Positions 33,271 to 45,804 of a DNA stretch of 64,000 bases are shown here, in pieces; position 1 is the stretch's first letter; every line of letters starts with the position of its first letter. Below the pieces are notes generated by a model. That model was not told where the DNA came from and made no database searches. It saw only the letters and a program-made list of their open reading frames with translations. Position numbers and translations under genes: made by a program. This DNA is from Loripinus fragilis (lineage: Eukaryota; Mollusca; Bivalvia; Lucinida; Lucinidae), in NCBI GenBank assembly GCA_964019695.1, contig CAXHUL010000250.1:806001-870000 (forward strand). Direction: 5' to 3'.

Positions 33271-34066
33271 CTGCAGCATGTTTGTGTTTATCCTTTATGT
33301 CCATGTCAACAATTTTTCAGTTATGTCAGGACAATTTCCTGTATTCCTGGGCTGAACCAGTACTAAGCAGAGGATAATGTGCCTTGTTCAAGGACTAATC
33401 ACACAGTTGAAACCTTGAAGCCTAGGCTGCAGAAGAATGCCCTATGTGTAAACAAGGGTAACACAAAGAACCTGGCATCTGTTGGAAATATGAACCTGCT
33501 GTAGATATCTAGAAAAGACCCTTGCACAGTAAGTCTTAAAGAAACTGATAGAACTGCAATCTAATGTGGTGGCTGCTTTTATGCGTGTGTAAGAAATGCA
33601 GTGGTATCAAGGACTCACGGAGCCAAGACCTTTTGTTGAGATGAATCTGACCGATCAGGAAGAGTGGATTGTTGATGACAAGCTTGAAGTCCTCCCAGAA
33701 TTCTATTACCTCAGTGACATGCTCTCTGCTGGGAAAGCTGCAAGCTGGGTGTGGTCCCATGCTGCAGGTGTACATGGGGCAGGTTTCGCCACCTACTCCC
33801 TCTTCTCACCAACCACCATCTGCCTCTGTTGACCCAAGGATGGGTGTATTCAACAAGTGTGAGGAGTGAGATGTAGCAGGAATCAGAGACATGGGTCATA
33901 ACGGAAACATTGAACCACCTAAGACATAATAACTGTCATGATTCCCTTGACCTGTATCATCAACATGAAGGGCAATGTTAGCTTTGACTTCCATCCAACA
34001 AAGTTCTACAACCAGTATAATGATATGATACTCCTCTCTTGGAAGACTTGGGCGACTTAGAAACAT
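33271..34066 (+). mobile_element. SINE-A fragment plus LINE relic, unit 3
   Basis: Same SINE-to-LINE fusion as 27039. The LINE part is uninterrupted here and keeps DKLEVLPEFYYLSDMLSAG at about 33678-33734. Confidence 0.75.
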
Positions 34067-34067
34067 A

Positions 34068-34295
34068 CAGGCCTCCACGAGACAAAACCCATCTTCAGGA
34101 TTTCCAACAATGCGAGACTCAAACCTTAGCTACAGAGACTAAAAAGAAAATTGGAATTTCTCGTATAGCCAGTTGAGATATACTTTCCAAAAAAAGGGAA
34201 TAATAAAGGTGCTGATCATTCTGCTCGGATGCACAGGCTGGTCAGCCCCTTTGTTGTTCACCAACCATAAAGACAGGTTCTCACTTCAAGGACCA
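34068..34295. mobile_element. GGGCC foldback (F3), unit 3
   Basis: Same insertion as 23302 and 27915, with TA flanks. Confidence 0.75.
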
Positions 34296-34427
34296 TACTT
34301 GTATAGGAGCACAGACTGTGCCACTTATGTATGCATGCTTGTCAGAAGTGGGTTGGCAGAAGAAATCAAGCAGACAATAGAAACTGTTGGAGATGTGGTT
34401 CGCAATGACAGAGTGAAGCTAGGTTAT

Positions 34428-34748
34428 GTTTTGTTTGTTTTCTTGCTTTACGTCCCAGTCAACAGCCATGGTCATGGGGGGACGGTCAGTTCACCTAACA
34501 CACTTTTTCCTGGGCAAGTTTGAACAAGCAGTTAACCAGTAATTTGTGCATATACTTTCGCTTGTGACCGACAAAAATCCTTCTTGAATGAATCAGCAGA
34601 AGGCGGGAGTATGACCATAGAAATTATATCATGATCAATCTCCATGAAAATATTGGACAGGGCCGGGATTGAACTCTGGACCCCTGGATCTGCAGTCAGA
34701 TGTGCATCTGTAGTCAGAAATGTTACCGACTGCGCTGCGCTGCCCGGT
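34428..34748 (-). mobile_element. SINE-B, first position, unit 3
   Basis: Same insertion as 23664, with GAAGCTAGGTTAT upstream and AAAGCTAAGTTAT downstream. Confidence 0.85.
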
Positions 34749-34991
34749 AAAGCTAAGTTATGAATTCAACAGACCCTACAAACCAGAGAATAAAAGTCAG
34801 TCAGTCCTGCATGACCCTTGGGAGAGGATAGAATCTGGCCGGCCATTTTTTGAAGATTTAATCAAGTGATCCCATATAAAGGATCTGTGGGGTAAATAAT
34901 CCCATGGCAGTATTTTAAGATAGGCTAGACAACCCAACTAAATTTGGTCCCATTATCATTCATAGCCAAACTATCCCACTTTGTTTGATTT

Positions 34992-35080
34992 GATTCTTTA
35001 CGTCCCATCAACAATCTTTCAGTTATGTAGGGATGGGTCTTCCTGGAATGAACCAGTACTAAGCTAGGATTATATCCCAC
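34992..35080 (-). mobile_element. 5'-truncated SINE-A, unit 3
   Basis: Same insertion as 24223 within the TATCCCACTTTG duplication. Confidence 0.8.
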
Positions 35081-35480
35081 TTTGTATCTAGGACTGCAGC
35101 AATACAGCTACAACCTTATTATTTTAGATTACACTTGCCAAATTCAAGTCAAAAATGTAAATGAGTTGAGTGAATAAGAAGACAAGCAGAATCAAGAGCC
35201 AGACGTATCCTTACAATCCAGCAAGAGATTTATCCTGGCAAACTCCACAATCACCAAGACAAATCAATGACCCTGCTTTATCTGGATGACTGAAATCAGT
35301 CTAAAAATGATCTTACCAATCTAGAGAAAAAATCCTAAATTTGTTAAGCTGCAGCTGTTTTGTTGTAGTCCTTAAACAAATAGGAAGTTTTCCTTAGAAT
35401 AAGACAAAATTCAGTTTGTCATATGATCTTTCTTAAAATACTGCCACAGGATTATCTACCTGTGAGATCCTTCATACTGT

Positions 35481-35782
35481 TTGTTTTGTTGCTTTACGTC
35501 CCAGTCAACAGCTATGGTCATGGGGGGACGGTCAGTTCACCTAACCACACTTTTTCCTGGGCAAGCTTGAACAAGTGGTTAACCAGTAATGCATGCACAT
35601 AATTTTGCTTGTAACTGACAACAAAACTTCTTAAATGGGAGGAGAATGACCACAGAAATTATTTCATGATCAATCTCCACAAAAGTATGGGAACAGGCCG
35701 GGATCTAACTCAGGATCCCTGGTTCTTCAGTCAGATGTGCATCGGTAGTCAGACAAGTTACCGACTGCGCTACCCTCCCTGA
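35481..35782 (-). mobile_element. SINE-B, second position, unit 3
   Basis: Same insertion as 29341, sharing its internal deletion. Confidence 0.85.
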
Positions 35783-36533
35783 TCAGTGGTTTATTTGGCA
35801 TTGCTGGATTTCTTCTTCCCATCCACTTATAGATGCACTGTATGTTTACAAACCACCTAAATCCAAATTATGCAGAGTATCACATCTATATCCAGATTGC
35901 CAAGCTTTGCATGATGTCAGCCTAAGCAATCTTTGCTCTTCATGTTGATGTAACAGATCCAGGGGATCATGGCAGTTAGTTTGCCACAAGCCATTTAAGG
36001 TTTCTGTTGTTATTACTCATGTCTCTGATTCATGCTTCATCTGGCTCCTTCCACTTGTTGAGTACACCCAACCTTGGTTCAACAAAGGCAAATAGTGGTT
36101 GGTGAGAAGAGACAGTTGTTGGCCAGACTTGCCCCCTGCACACCAGCAACATGTGACTACAGCCAGCACACAGCTGCATCCAGTAAGAGCATTTCACCGA
36201 GGTAGCAGAACTCTAGAAGGTCTTCAAGCTTGCTGTCTCCATACAACTCCTCCCTCATCAGTCTACCTTCAATCAGCTGTGCATTGATGAGGCATCCGAT
36301 TCACCTAAACTTGGGGTCTGGGCTTAGTGAGCCATTGATACCACTGCATTTCTTGCTCACCCATGCAAGCAGCCACCACAGAAGATTGCACAGAAGATTG
36401 CACTTCTATCAGTTTCTGCAAGACAGACGTCCTTTCCAAACATCTTCAACAGGCCCAGAATCACTACAGATGCTTGAATTTTTGTATTTCACATGTTCAT
36501 ATGTAGGAATTTCTTCTAAACCTTGACTTCCAT
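35783..36533 (-). mobile_element. LINE relic on minus, unit 3, truncated
   Basis: Ends at the same CTTGACTTCCATG / SINE-A junction as unit 2. The junction therefore predates the last tandem duplication. Confidence 0.75.
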
Positions 36534-36746
36534 GTCAAAGCTGCAGCATGTTTGTGTTGTTCCTTTATGTCCAAGTCAACAATTTTTCAGTTATGTCAGG
36601 ACAATTTCCTGTATTCCTGGGTTGAACCAGTACTAAGCAGAGGATAAAGTGCCTTGTTCAAGAACTAAACACAATGCACCCATCAAGTCTTGAACCAGTG
36701 ACCTTTGATCAAGTCACATACACTCTACCAGAGCCACTGTGCTCAT
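36534..36746 (-). mobile_element. SINE-A, diverged subtype, unit 3
   Basis: Counterpart of 30396. Confidence 0.75.
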
Positions 36747-38137
36747 TTACAGCATGTTTATTATGAAGCATGTCAATAGAACAACATCTTTATCAAAAGT
36801 GCATGGGAGAGCTACACAAAACTTGTACACTAAAGTCAAAGTTAGGGGCATGAGAAATTGAAAACCAAATCCCTTAAGCCATTGTTTAACTAGAATAGCG
36901 CTTAAATTTATGCTAGGCATGTAATATTTCATAACCAAATTTCCTCTGCAGTCAATGCTTTGGTGTGCAAGTTGTTTCATTACCTACTCATTTAACAAGC
37001 ACAACTTTTTAAACTTTGTATGTGTAAGTGAGCCCCCCTTGTTTTGGAATACAAATTTGTAAAGAAGATTCCTGCTCTCACGGACAAAAGATGTTTTTCT
37101 ATAACATGCATATATACAATTTCATGTGGTTTCAACAAAAAGCACTGATGAAAATAAACTATTATTTAACCATTAGAGCCAATATTATGGCAAATGTTCT
37201 AAAATTTTGAACCCTAGTTGCCTGCCAACAAGGCATAGACAAACAGCGTAGGTCCTGACTGACAAAAGCAACAGAGAAGACCCTGATCAGACTGCTTCTT
37301 CAGAAGTATGATCAGTGTCTTCTCTGTTAATTTGCCAATCCTGATCTGCGCTTCTCCCAAAGCAGTCTAGTCAGGGTCTTCTCTGTTTGCTATTTAGCCA
37401 AGAATTTTGAGAATTCCACTAACCAACATTTCATTTGCAAATAGAAAAGGAAAAGTTTTTTTTACGTTAAAAAAAAAAAACAAAAAAAACATTTTAAGTC
37501 CTCTTTAATGGCATAAAGAGCAATATTTTCTGTGCTTTTTATGTTTGTACATTAACTAACTGCACACAAACTTGGCAAACTTCCATAGAGTTTTGGCCAC
37601 TCTATGTGCAGTATGGTTAATTTTACATCTTAAACCACAGAAATCGATTACAGCTAGGCCAGGGGAGGGGCGCCAACCCTCAAAGGAACACAGAACTATA
37701 AAAGTAGGATAGAAGAAATATATTGCTTTTTAGAAGAGTTAGTGTTCCTTGCTTACCCACTCCTATCTCTAAATATAACTATCACTAAATATATACAGCA
37801 GGCATAAGTTAAGCATGTTATTATAGATATGAGGAATGAAGTGTAATATTTTCTTTTATTTATATCCTTATATTTATTATGAAACTCATTTCAAAAGATA
37901 TATCCATTTTCTAATGCAGATTTGTAAGCACGGAAGATCTGACATGTTTAAGAGGTTCATGAAAGTACGAGTACCATTGATTCATTAGACCAAATTTGCC
38001 TAGCCCTTAGAGAATTTGACCATTTTGTATCAGCCTATACTATTAATCCAGTAATATCAAAATAATCAATTTAATAAAATAATTTTCCTATTCATTAAGT
38101 GCAGCCAAAACATAAATTGAAGCTTTTAAGATTGATG
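36747..38137. repeat. 1.5-kb array spacer, copy 2
   Basis: Near-identical to 30607-32096 until TTTTAAGATTGATG, where it breaks into an inverted LINE relic. Confidence 0.8.
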
Positions 38138-39289
38138 TGCATGGTGGTGGAACTGGTAAGAGTTGCAGTTGGGTATAGAGAGGAGAATGGTAAGGGACTA
38201 GGTGTTCATCCAGTCCACTTCTCTCTATCAATCTGCTAGAGATTATATCAAGAGGGTTTTGAACTGGTGGACTATAAGAGCTGCTACATGCAGAAGACCT
38301 AATGGTCATTGCCTTGTCCATGGGGGAACTGCTATTGAAGGTGGGAGTCATTGAAGTCAAGGTGGAGAAGAATCACCTACATATGAACATGTGAAATACA
38401 AAAATTCAAGCATCTGCAGTGATTCTGGGTCTGTTGAAGATGTTTGGAAAGGACCTCTGTGCTGTCTGTCTTGCAGAAACTGATAGAAGTGCAATCTTCT
38501 GTGGTAGCTGCTTGCATGGGTGAGCAAGAAATGCAGTGGTATCAATGGCTCACTAAGCCCAGACCCCAAGTTTAGGTGAGTCGGATGCCTTATCAATGCA
38601 CAGCTGATTGAAGGTAGACTGATGAGGGAGGAGTTGTATGGTGACAGCAAGCTTGAAGACCTCCAAGAGTTCCGCTACCTTGGTGAAATGCTCTTACTGG
38701 GTGCAGATGTGTGCTGGCTGTAGTCACATGTTGCTGGTGTGCATGGGGCAAGTCTGGCCAACAACTGCCTCTTCTCACCAACCACTATTTGCCTCTGTTG
38801 AACCAAGGTTGGGTGTACTCAACAAGTGGAAGGAGCCAGATGAAACCTGAATCAGAGACCTGGGTAATGACAACAGAAACCTTGAACGGCTTATGGCATA
38901 CTGATTGTGGCATACTGACTGCCATGATCCCCTGGATCTGTTACATCAACATGAAGAGAAAAGCCTGGTGGCTTGGGCTGCTGTCCCTTCTAAAGCAGTG
39001 GTTCTGTTGTTGTTGACTTTTTGTTTATTGTTACTCCCATTGTGGTATTCTGTAATTGTAATCATCTTGATGGGGGAGAGAGAGCTGGTTGCTTTTCTTA
39101 GTTTGTCTACCTGGTGTCTCATGGTGGTTGTGTGGCTCTTCTTCGTGGTGCCATGGGTTTGTCTGCGGTTTGTGATTGTGCTATTTCCTGATCATACTCA
39201 CTATTTTAGCTTAGGCTCATATCTCACAAAGCTTGGCAATCTGGATATAGATGTGATACTCTGCATTATTTGGATTGAGGTGGTTTGTA
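38138..39289 (+). mobile_element. LINE relic, inverted relative to its siblings
   Basis: This is the plus-strand version of the relics on minus at 25032 and 40396. It carries VGYREENG-like RT sequence (about 38166), AEDLMVIA (about 38290), DLCAVCLAETDRSAIFC (38451-38501), a C-terminal block, and a hydrophobic-coding stretch to 39289. Stops at several points. The strand switch at 38138 marks an inversion breakpoint. Confidence 0.7.
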
Positions 39290-39346
39290 GTCAGATGTGC
39301 ATCTGTAGTCAGACATATTACTGACTGCGATACTCAGCCCAGTAAA
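39290..39346 (-). mobile_element. SINE-B head fragment at junction
   Basis: AGTCAGATGTGCATCTGTAG to ACTGACTGCGATACTCAGCC is only the tRNA-like head of SINE-B. It links the inverted LINE to the spacer. It shows recombination between SINE-B copies, not an insertion. Confidence 0.7.
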
Positions 39347-40087
39347 GCTAAGTTATGAATTCAACAGACCCTACAAACCAGAGAATAAAAGTCAGTCAGT
39401 CCTGCATGACCCTTGGGAGAGGATAGAATCTGGCCAGTATAAACAGAAAGGCCATTTTAATTGAAGATTTAATTAAATGTTCCCATATAAAGGATCTGTG
39501 GGGTAAATAATCCCATGGCAGTTTTTTAAGAAAGGCTAGACAACCAAACTAAATGTAGTTCCATTATCATTCATAGCCAAATTATCCCACTTTGCTTGAT
39601 TTGATTCTTTATGTCCCATCAACAATCTTTCAGTTATGTAGGGATGGATCTTCCTGGGTTGAACCAGTACTAAGCTAGGATTATATCCCACTTTGTATCT
39701 AGGACTGCAGAAATACAGCTACAACCTTATTGTTTTAGAATACACTTGCCAAATTCAAGTCAAAAATGTAAATGAGTTGAGTGAATAAGAAGACAAGCAG
39801 AATCAAGAGCCAGACGTATCCTTACAATCCAGCAAGAGATTTATCCTGGCAAACTCCACAATCACCAAGACAAATCAATGACCCTGCTTTATCTGGATGA
39901 CTGAAATCAGTCAAACAATTGACCTTAACAATCTAAAAAAAAATCCTAAATTTGTTAAGCTGCAGCTGTTTTACAGTAGTCCTTAAACAAATAGGAAGTT
40001 TTCCTTAGAATGAGACAAAATTCAGTTTGTCATATGATCTTTCTTAAGATACTGCCACAGGATTATCTACCTGCCAGATCCTTCATA
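39347..40087. repeat. Array spacer blocks d/e, fourth copy
   Basis: AAAGCTAAGTTATGAATTCA onward matches 23985-24718. It includes the truncated SINE-A at about 39593-39682 with TATCCCACTTTG flanks. Confidence 0.8.
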
Positions 40088-40395
40088 CTGCTTGTTTTGT
40101 TGCTATACGTCCCAGTCAACAGCTATGGTCATGAGGGGACAGTCAGTTCGTCTAACCGCACTTTTTCCTGGGCAAGCTTGAACAAGTGGTTAACCAGTAA
40201 TTCGTGCACATAATTTTGCTTGTAACTGACAACAACACTTCTTGAATGCTTCAGCAAAAGGGAGGAGAATGACCATAGAAATTATTTCATGATCAATCTC
40301 CACAAAAGTATGGGAACGGGCCGGGATCCAATTCGGGATCCCTGGTTCTTCAGTCAGATGTGCATCGGTAGTACCGACTGCACTACCCTGCCCGG
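40088..40395 (-). mobile_element. SINE-B, second position, fourth copy
   Basis: Same position as 24719 and without the deletion of units 2 and 3. It therefore descends from a unit-1-like ancestor. Confidence 0.85.
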
Positions 40396-41381
40396 TCAGT
40401 GGTTTATTTGGCCTGCTAGATTTCTTCTTCCCATCCACTTCTAGATGCACTGTATGTTTACAAACCACCTAAATCCAAATAATGCAGAGTATCACATCTA
40501 TATCCAGATTGTCAAGCTTTGCGAGATGTCGGCCTAAGCAATCTTTGCTCTTCATGTTGATGTAACAGATCCAGGGGATCATGGCAATTAGTATGCCACA
40601 AGCCGTTCAAGGTTTCTGTTGTCATTACCCATGTCTCTGATTCATGCTTCATCTGGCTCCTCACACTTGTTCAGTACACCCAACCTTGGTTCAACAGAGG
40701 CAAATAGTGGTTGGTGAAAAGAGGCAGTTGTTGGCCAGACTTGCCCCATGTACACCAGCAACATGTGACTACAGCCAGCCCACAGCTGCAACCAGTAAGA
40801 GCATTTCACCGAGGTAGCAGAACTCTAGGAGGTCTTCAAGCTTGCTGTCACCATACAACTCCTCCCTCATCAGTCTACCTTCAATCAGCTGTGCATTGAG
40901 GAGGCATCCGATTCACCTAAACTTGAGGTCTGGGTTTAGTGAGCCATTGATACCACTGCATTTCTTGCTCACCCATGCAAGCATCTACCACAGAAGATAT
41001 CAGTTTCTGCAAGACAGACAGCACAGAGGTCCTTTACAAACATCTTCAACAGGCCCAAAATCCCTGCAGATGCTTGAATTTTTGCATTTCACATGTTCAT
41101 ATGTAGAAATTTCTTCTAAACCTTGACTTCAATGACTCCCACCTTCAATAGCAGTTCCCCCTTGGACTAGGCAATGACCATCAGGTCTTCTGCATATAGC
41201 AGCTCTTATAGTCCCAGTTCAAAACACTCTTGATAGAACCTCTAGCAGGATGATAGAGAAAAGTGTACTTAGAACAAAGCCCGGATGAACACCTAGTCCC
41301 TTACCAAACTCCTCTCTATACCCAACTGCAAGTTTTACCAGTTCCATCTCCATTAATGAGCCGAGACACAAAATATACACA
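40396..41381 (-). mobile_element. LINE relic on minus, fourth copy
   Basis: Like 25032-26025: GVHPGFVLSTLFSIILLEVL near 41310-41225, then the catalytic-box remnant, zinc-finger-like region and C-terminal block, all with stops. Confidence 0.75.
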
Positions 41382-41644
41382 TGCATGGATCCAGGAATTT
41401 TTGCCAGGGGAAGGGGGGGGGGGGGGTCCAGGTCCAACTGCCAGAAAACAGCTCTGATGTTTTCTTGTGTTTTTTTTAGTCCTTAACTTATTTTACAGTT
41501 TTACAGAGGGTGTCCAATGGTTATTTAAAAGAAAACTATAATTTTCCAAGGTTTCAGAGGGGGTCCAACATTTTCCGGAGGAGGGGGGTCCAAATGGTAG
41601 TTTCTATAGAAACCGTCTATCCCCCCTCTGAATCCATGCATGAT
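41382..41644. mobile_element. G-rich foldback, third copy
   Basis: CATGCATGGATCCAGGAATT, a long G run at about 41412-41427, and end CTCTGAATCCATGCATG. The ends are the cleanest of the three copies. Confidence 0.75.
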
Positions 41645-42254
41645 ATACAAGTTGGTGTTTGCACCCATTGAAGACTTAGATCAGACTGCATCTCTGCGGG
41701 TGCTCTATATTAAGGCTAGGGTTCAAAGTTTCTTTAAGGAAAACTAAGACTGATCAGACACTGGGATGTGCAGATGGATTTGAATATTTGCTATGTACAC
41801 ATGACAACTTGTACCCTGCTCATTCATATACATAATATGGCTTGTTGTGCTAACAACATATTTTACCTTATAAACAGACCATCTGTGACATAATGAGACA
41901 ATTACAAGAAGTAATAGTTGACTCTCAATAACTGGAATATAAGTATATTTTGTGTACTTAAAAACAGTCAAGGTAAGGCATCGTTCACAAACCAATTGCT
42001 TTTAGCTCTTTACCTGCTAGTTTCATCTGCTGATGAGCATCGCAAACAGTTGAGACCAAGATCAGGTTAGACAAAATTAGACACATGTCGGGCCTGATCT
42101 GTATCCAAACTGTTTGACACTGATCCTATTCCTTTATTTTGATAAAAAATGTTGCTATCAAAAATGAGAAAAAAAACTGAAAATTCCATAGCATGTAATG
42201 TGTTAAATTACTGGTTAAATTGATAAAATCTAGTTATCAAGAGTCAAATGTATT
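41645..42254. repeat. Array spacer block g, third copy
   Basis: Shortened relative to the other copies: the CTGCAGTCTGATCAG arm and an ATTGGAATGCTTTAG stretch are missing. Confidence 0.7.
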
Positions 42255-42466
42255 GTCAAAGCTGCAGCATGTTTGTGTTGATCCTTTATGTCAAAGTCAC
42301 CAATTTTTCAGTTATGTCAGGACAATTTCCTGTATTCCTGGGTTGAACCAGTACTAAGCAGAGGATAAAGTGCCTTGTTCATGGACTAAACACAATGCAC
42401 CCGTCAAGTCTCGAACCAGTGACCTTTGATCAAGTCACTTACACTCTACCAGAGCCACTGTGCTCA
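42255..42466 (-). mobile_element. SINE-A, diverged subtype, third copy
   Basis: Here SINE-A joins block g on its left and the 1.5-kb spacer on its right, probably the ancestral order. Confidence 0.75.
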
Positions 42467-43951
42467 TTTACAGCATGTTTATTATGAAGCATGTCAATAG
42501 AACAACATCTTTATCAAAAGTGCATGGGAGATCTACACAAAACTTGTACACTTAAGTCAAAGTTAGGGGCATGAGAAATTGAAAACTGAATCCCTTAAGC
42601 CATTGTTTAACTAGAATAGCGCTTAAATTTATGCTAGGCATGTGATATTTCATAACCAAAATTCCTCTGCAGTCAATGCTGTGGTGTGCAAGGTGTTTTA
42701 TTACCTACTCATTTAACAAGCACAACTTTTTAAACTTTGTATGTGTAAATGAGCCCCCCTTGTTTGGAATACAAATTTGTAAAGATTCCTGCTCTCACGG
42801 ACAAAAGATGTTTTTCTATAACATGCATATATACAATTTCATGTGGTTTCAACAAAAAGCACTGATTAAAATAAACTATTATTTAACCATTAGAGCCAAT
42901 ATTATGGTAAATGTTCTAAAATTTTGAACCCTAGTTGCCTGCCAACAAGGCATAGATAAACAGTGTAGATCCTGATTAACAAAAGCAACAGAGAAGACCC
43001 TGATCAGACTGCTTCTTCAGAAGTATGATCAGTGTCTTCTCTGTTAATTTGCCAATCCGGATCTGCGCTTCTCCCAAAGCAGTCTAGTCAGGGTCTTCTC
43101 TGTTTGCTATTTAGCCAAAAAATTTGAGAATTCCACTAACCAACATTTCATTTGCAAATAGAAAGAGAAAAGTTTTTTTACGTTAAAAAAAAAACAAAAA
43201 AAACATTTTAAGTCCTCTTTAATGGCATAAAGAGCAATATTTTCTGTGCTTTTTATGTTTGTACATTAACTAACTGCACACAAACTTGGCAAACTTCCAT
43301 AGAGTTTTGGCCACTCTATGTGCAGTATGGTTAATTTTACATCTTAAACCACAGAAATCGATTACAGCTAGGCCAGGGGAGGGGCGCCAACCCTCAAAGG
43401 AACACAAAACTATAAAAGTAGGATAGAAGAAATACATTGCATTTTAGAAGAGTTAGTGTTCCTTGCTTACCCACTCCTATCTCTAAATATAACTATCACT
43501 AAATATATACAGCAGGCATAAGTTAAGCATGTTATTATAGATATGAGGAATGAAGTGTAATATTTTCTTTTATTTATATCCTTATATTTATTATGAAACT
43601 CATTTCAAAAGATATATCCATTTTCTAATGCAGATTTGTAAGCACGGAAGATCTGACATGTTTAAGAGGTTCATGAAAGTACGAGTACCATTGATTCATT
43701 AGACCAAATTTGCCTAGCCCTTAGAGAATTTGACCATTTTGTATCAGCCTATACTATTAATCCAGTAATATCAAAATAATCAATTTAATAAAATAATTTT
43801 CCTATTCATTAAGTGTAGCCAAAACATAAATTGAAGCTTTAAAGATTGATGCGCAAACATATCCCAATATGGCTGCTAAATGGTAAAACCTTAAGTAGCT
43901 TATACTCCAAGGTCATACCAAAAACGAAACAACTCAATAAGGGACAATTTT
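42467..43951. repeat. 1.5-kb array spacer, copy 3
   Basis: Near-identical to 30607-32096. It continues past GGGACAATTTT into single-copy sequence, so it marks the right edge of the array. Confidence 0.8.
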
Positions 43952-44460
43952 CTAACATGTTTAACTTTATGCCTTCAGTATCAAGAGTTTTTTTTTTTTG
44001 GCAATCAGCTTAGTTTCCAATTAAATATTCTACACAAAAATATTTTGCATCACTCATTATGAGTTTTGTTAAACTCAGACAATTATTAACACATTACATG
44101 TATATACCACAGGTTCAGATATACAAAATTTTTGAGCATAAAATTGTAAATATTTCTTATCTGTTTTAAAATCGGTTTTGAGTGCTCAAAAGAACCGCCT
44201 CATTGAGACTTTTCTTTTTAATTACCCACAGCTGAAGTTTATACTAGAAATAAGAAAATATTTTTTTGTTATGCACTCTTCACTGAAGATAATTATACTC
44301 CTAAAATTTAGCTCAGCAGGTAGCAAATTATTACATTCAATTTTCAGGGGGTATTTTCGAAACATTATATATAACAAAATAAAAAATGATAGAAAATTTG
44401 TTTTTCTAGAAAAGTATTTTATAAATAATCGGGACATTACATGAGATTTTCCTATTGTAT
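43952..44460. other. Mostly unique; half of foldback F6
   Basis: 44158-44215 (TTTCTTATCTGTTTTAAAAT, GAGTGCTCAAAAGAACCGCC, TCATTGAGAC) matches one arm of the element at 49572. The other arm is absent. Confidence 0.5.
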
Positions 44461-44658
44461 ACAGTAAAACTGTCTTTAAGTGGCCACTCAAAAAGATCAT
44501 AAATTGGTTTTCAAGACCGATTATCACTTAATGCAGGTCAAAAGTATTGCAGAATGCTCCAATCTGCAATACTTTGGACCTTCATTAAGCTACCAATCGT
44601 CAATAAGATTTTCCTTTTGTCTTTTTGAGTAGCCGCTAAATTTGTCAGGTTTTACTGT
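44461..44658. mobile_element. Foldback F1, well-preserved copy
   Basis: ACAGTAAAACTGTC... to ...TTTTACTGT, with CCACTCAAAAAG facing CTTTTTGAGTAGCC and an inner TTAATGCAGGTCAAAAGTAT hairpin. The CAGTAAAAC terminus looks hAT-like. The possible 8-bp flanks (ATTGTATA, TTTGCTTA) match at only 5 positions, so the superfamily is tentative. Confidence 0.7.
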
Positions 44659-44879
44659 TTGCTTAAAGCCACTTTTAAAATGTGCATTTACAGATATCTA
44701 GGAAGATAAAATTCTAATATTTGATGACCTGAGGCTTTCACCACTTTGAGTTATTTATGTCTTGTGTTTGTCATGCTTTCGTTTCACTTCATTGCTGCTT
44801 GTGGTCACCTGCTGGGAAAGGGCTGACCTCTTGGCTCCCGTTTGTGATTTTTAATTGTGGGTTTGTCACTTTCCCATGT

Positions 44880-45205
44880 GGTATCCTGGGTCAGGTGTGG
44901 TACTTGATTGTATTGATTCCTCATCTTTGCCCCCTTTCTTACTTTTATGGCGATTGGGGGCAGCAATGGCTCTGCTGAGACTGCATGGATACAGAGACTC
45001 ATCTGAGCCTTTGCTGTTCTCTGGTGCAACAAGTACCAAAATCTCATGTAATGGCTCATCAATGCAGGTTTTTGATGAAAATCTTTTTTTCTTCTGTGTT
45101 TTGGTTCTTTACATCCCAGTCAGCATTTTTTCAGTCATGATGTGACAGGTCTTCCTGGGATGAACCAGTACTAAGCAGGGGATCATGTCTTGCTCAAGGA
45201 CACCA
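44880..45205. mobile_element. Mixed repeat fragments
   Basis: 44890-44940 (GGGTCAGGTGTGGTACTTGA) recurs at 61699. 44970-45060 resembles the right half of foldback F5 (AAATCTCATGTAATGGCTCA). 45103-45205 is the tail half of a SINE-A on minus (TTTACATCCCAGTCAGCATT). Confidence 0.55.
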
Positions 45206-45394
45206 GAAAATCTTACACCTAAAAAATGCCCTGGGACATTTCAAAATATTCTATCAACTAATCTACTACGATTATTGAGAGATGCAAAATATCTTTGATC
45301 TGAATATTCATACATTTCAGAATTCTGCAAATGCAGAATCCCTCAATGTAAAATATTTACCAGATGAAGATGAGAATAGTTGTTGTGTGTGTGA

Positions 45395-45625
45395 GGCAAG
45401 TCAAGCAGGCACCGACTAGTGGATGGGCAAAATACTGTTGATTGAACTAATGAGGATATATATGGCAAGTTGAGCAGGCACAGACTTTTGGATGGACAAA
45501 ATGCTGTTGATTTGGATGGACAAAATACTGTTGATTGAACTTATGATAAGCTATGTGGCAAGTTGGGCAGGTACTGATTTGTGAATGAACAAATACTGTT
45601 GATTGAACTTATGAGATAAATGCAC
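45395..45625. repeat. Irregular ~75-bp tandem repeat
   Basis: GGCAAGT(C/T)(A/G)AGCAGGCAC followed by ATGGACAAAATACTGTTGAT occurs about three times, one unit with an internal partial duplication. Confidence 0.8.
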
Positions 45626-45804
45626 AAGCAACCCATTTATCATCAATGGAAAACTAAAAAAATATATGCCATGTGAGGACCATCTTTGCTGTATATGGAA
45701 AAAAAAAGAAAAGATCAACTGCACATTAACTGTCTGATTAACATTTTAGTTAATTGTTCTTAGTAAAGTATAAAAGATACTGGCTGCATCTAATTTTTCA
45801 AAAT

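Larger units (their letters stand above)
22560..43951. repeat. Mosaic segmental array of ~6-kb units
   Basis: The same blocks recur in order: + LINE relic, GGGCC foldback, SINE-B, spacer with a truncated SINE-A, second SINE-B, - LINE relic, SINE-A, and a 1.4-1.5-kb spacer. SINE-A landmarks at 30396, 36534 and 42255 are about 6.1 and 5.7 kb apart. The 1.5-kb spacer is nearly identical in all three copies, which implies recent tandem duplication. Some junctions are rearranged: 30395 and 36533 skip part of the - LINE, 32097 re-enters it, and 38138 switches to the inverted strand. No intact gene lies inside. Confidence 0.85.

Noticed and set aside
38905..39324. 139-residue hydrophobic frame as a multi-pass membrane protein
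   Set aside because: It runs from LINE C-terminal sequence through T/G-rich DNA into a SINE-B head. No initiation context or homologous unit supports it.
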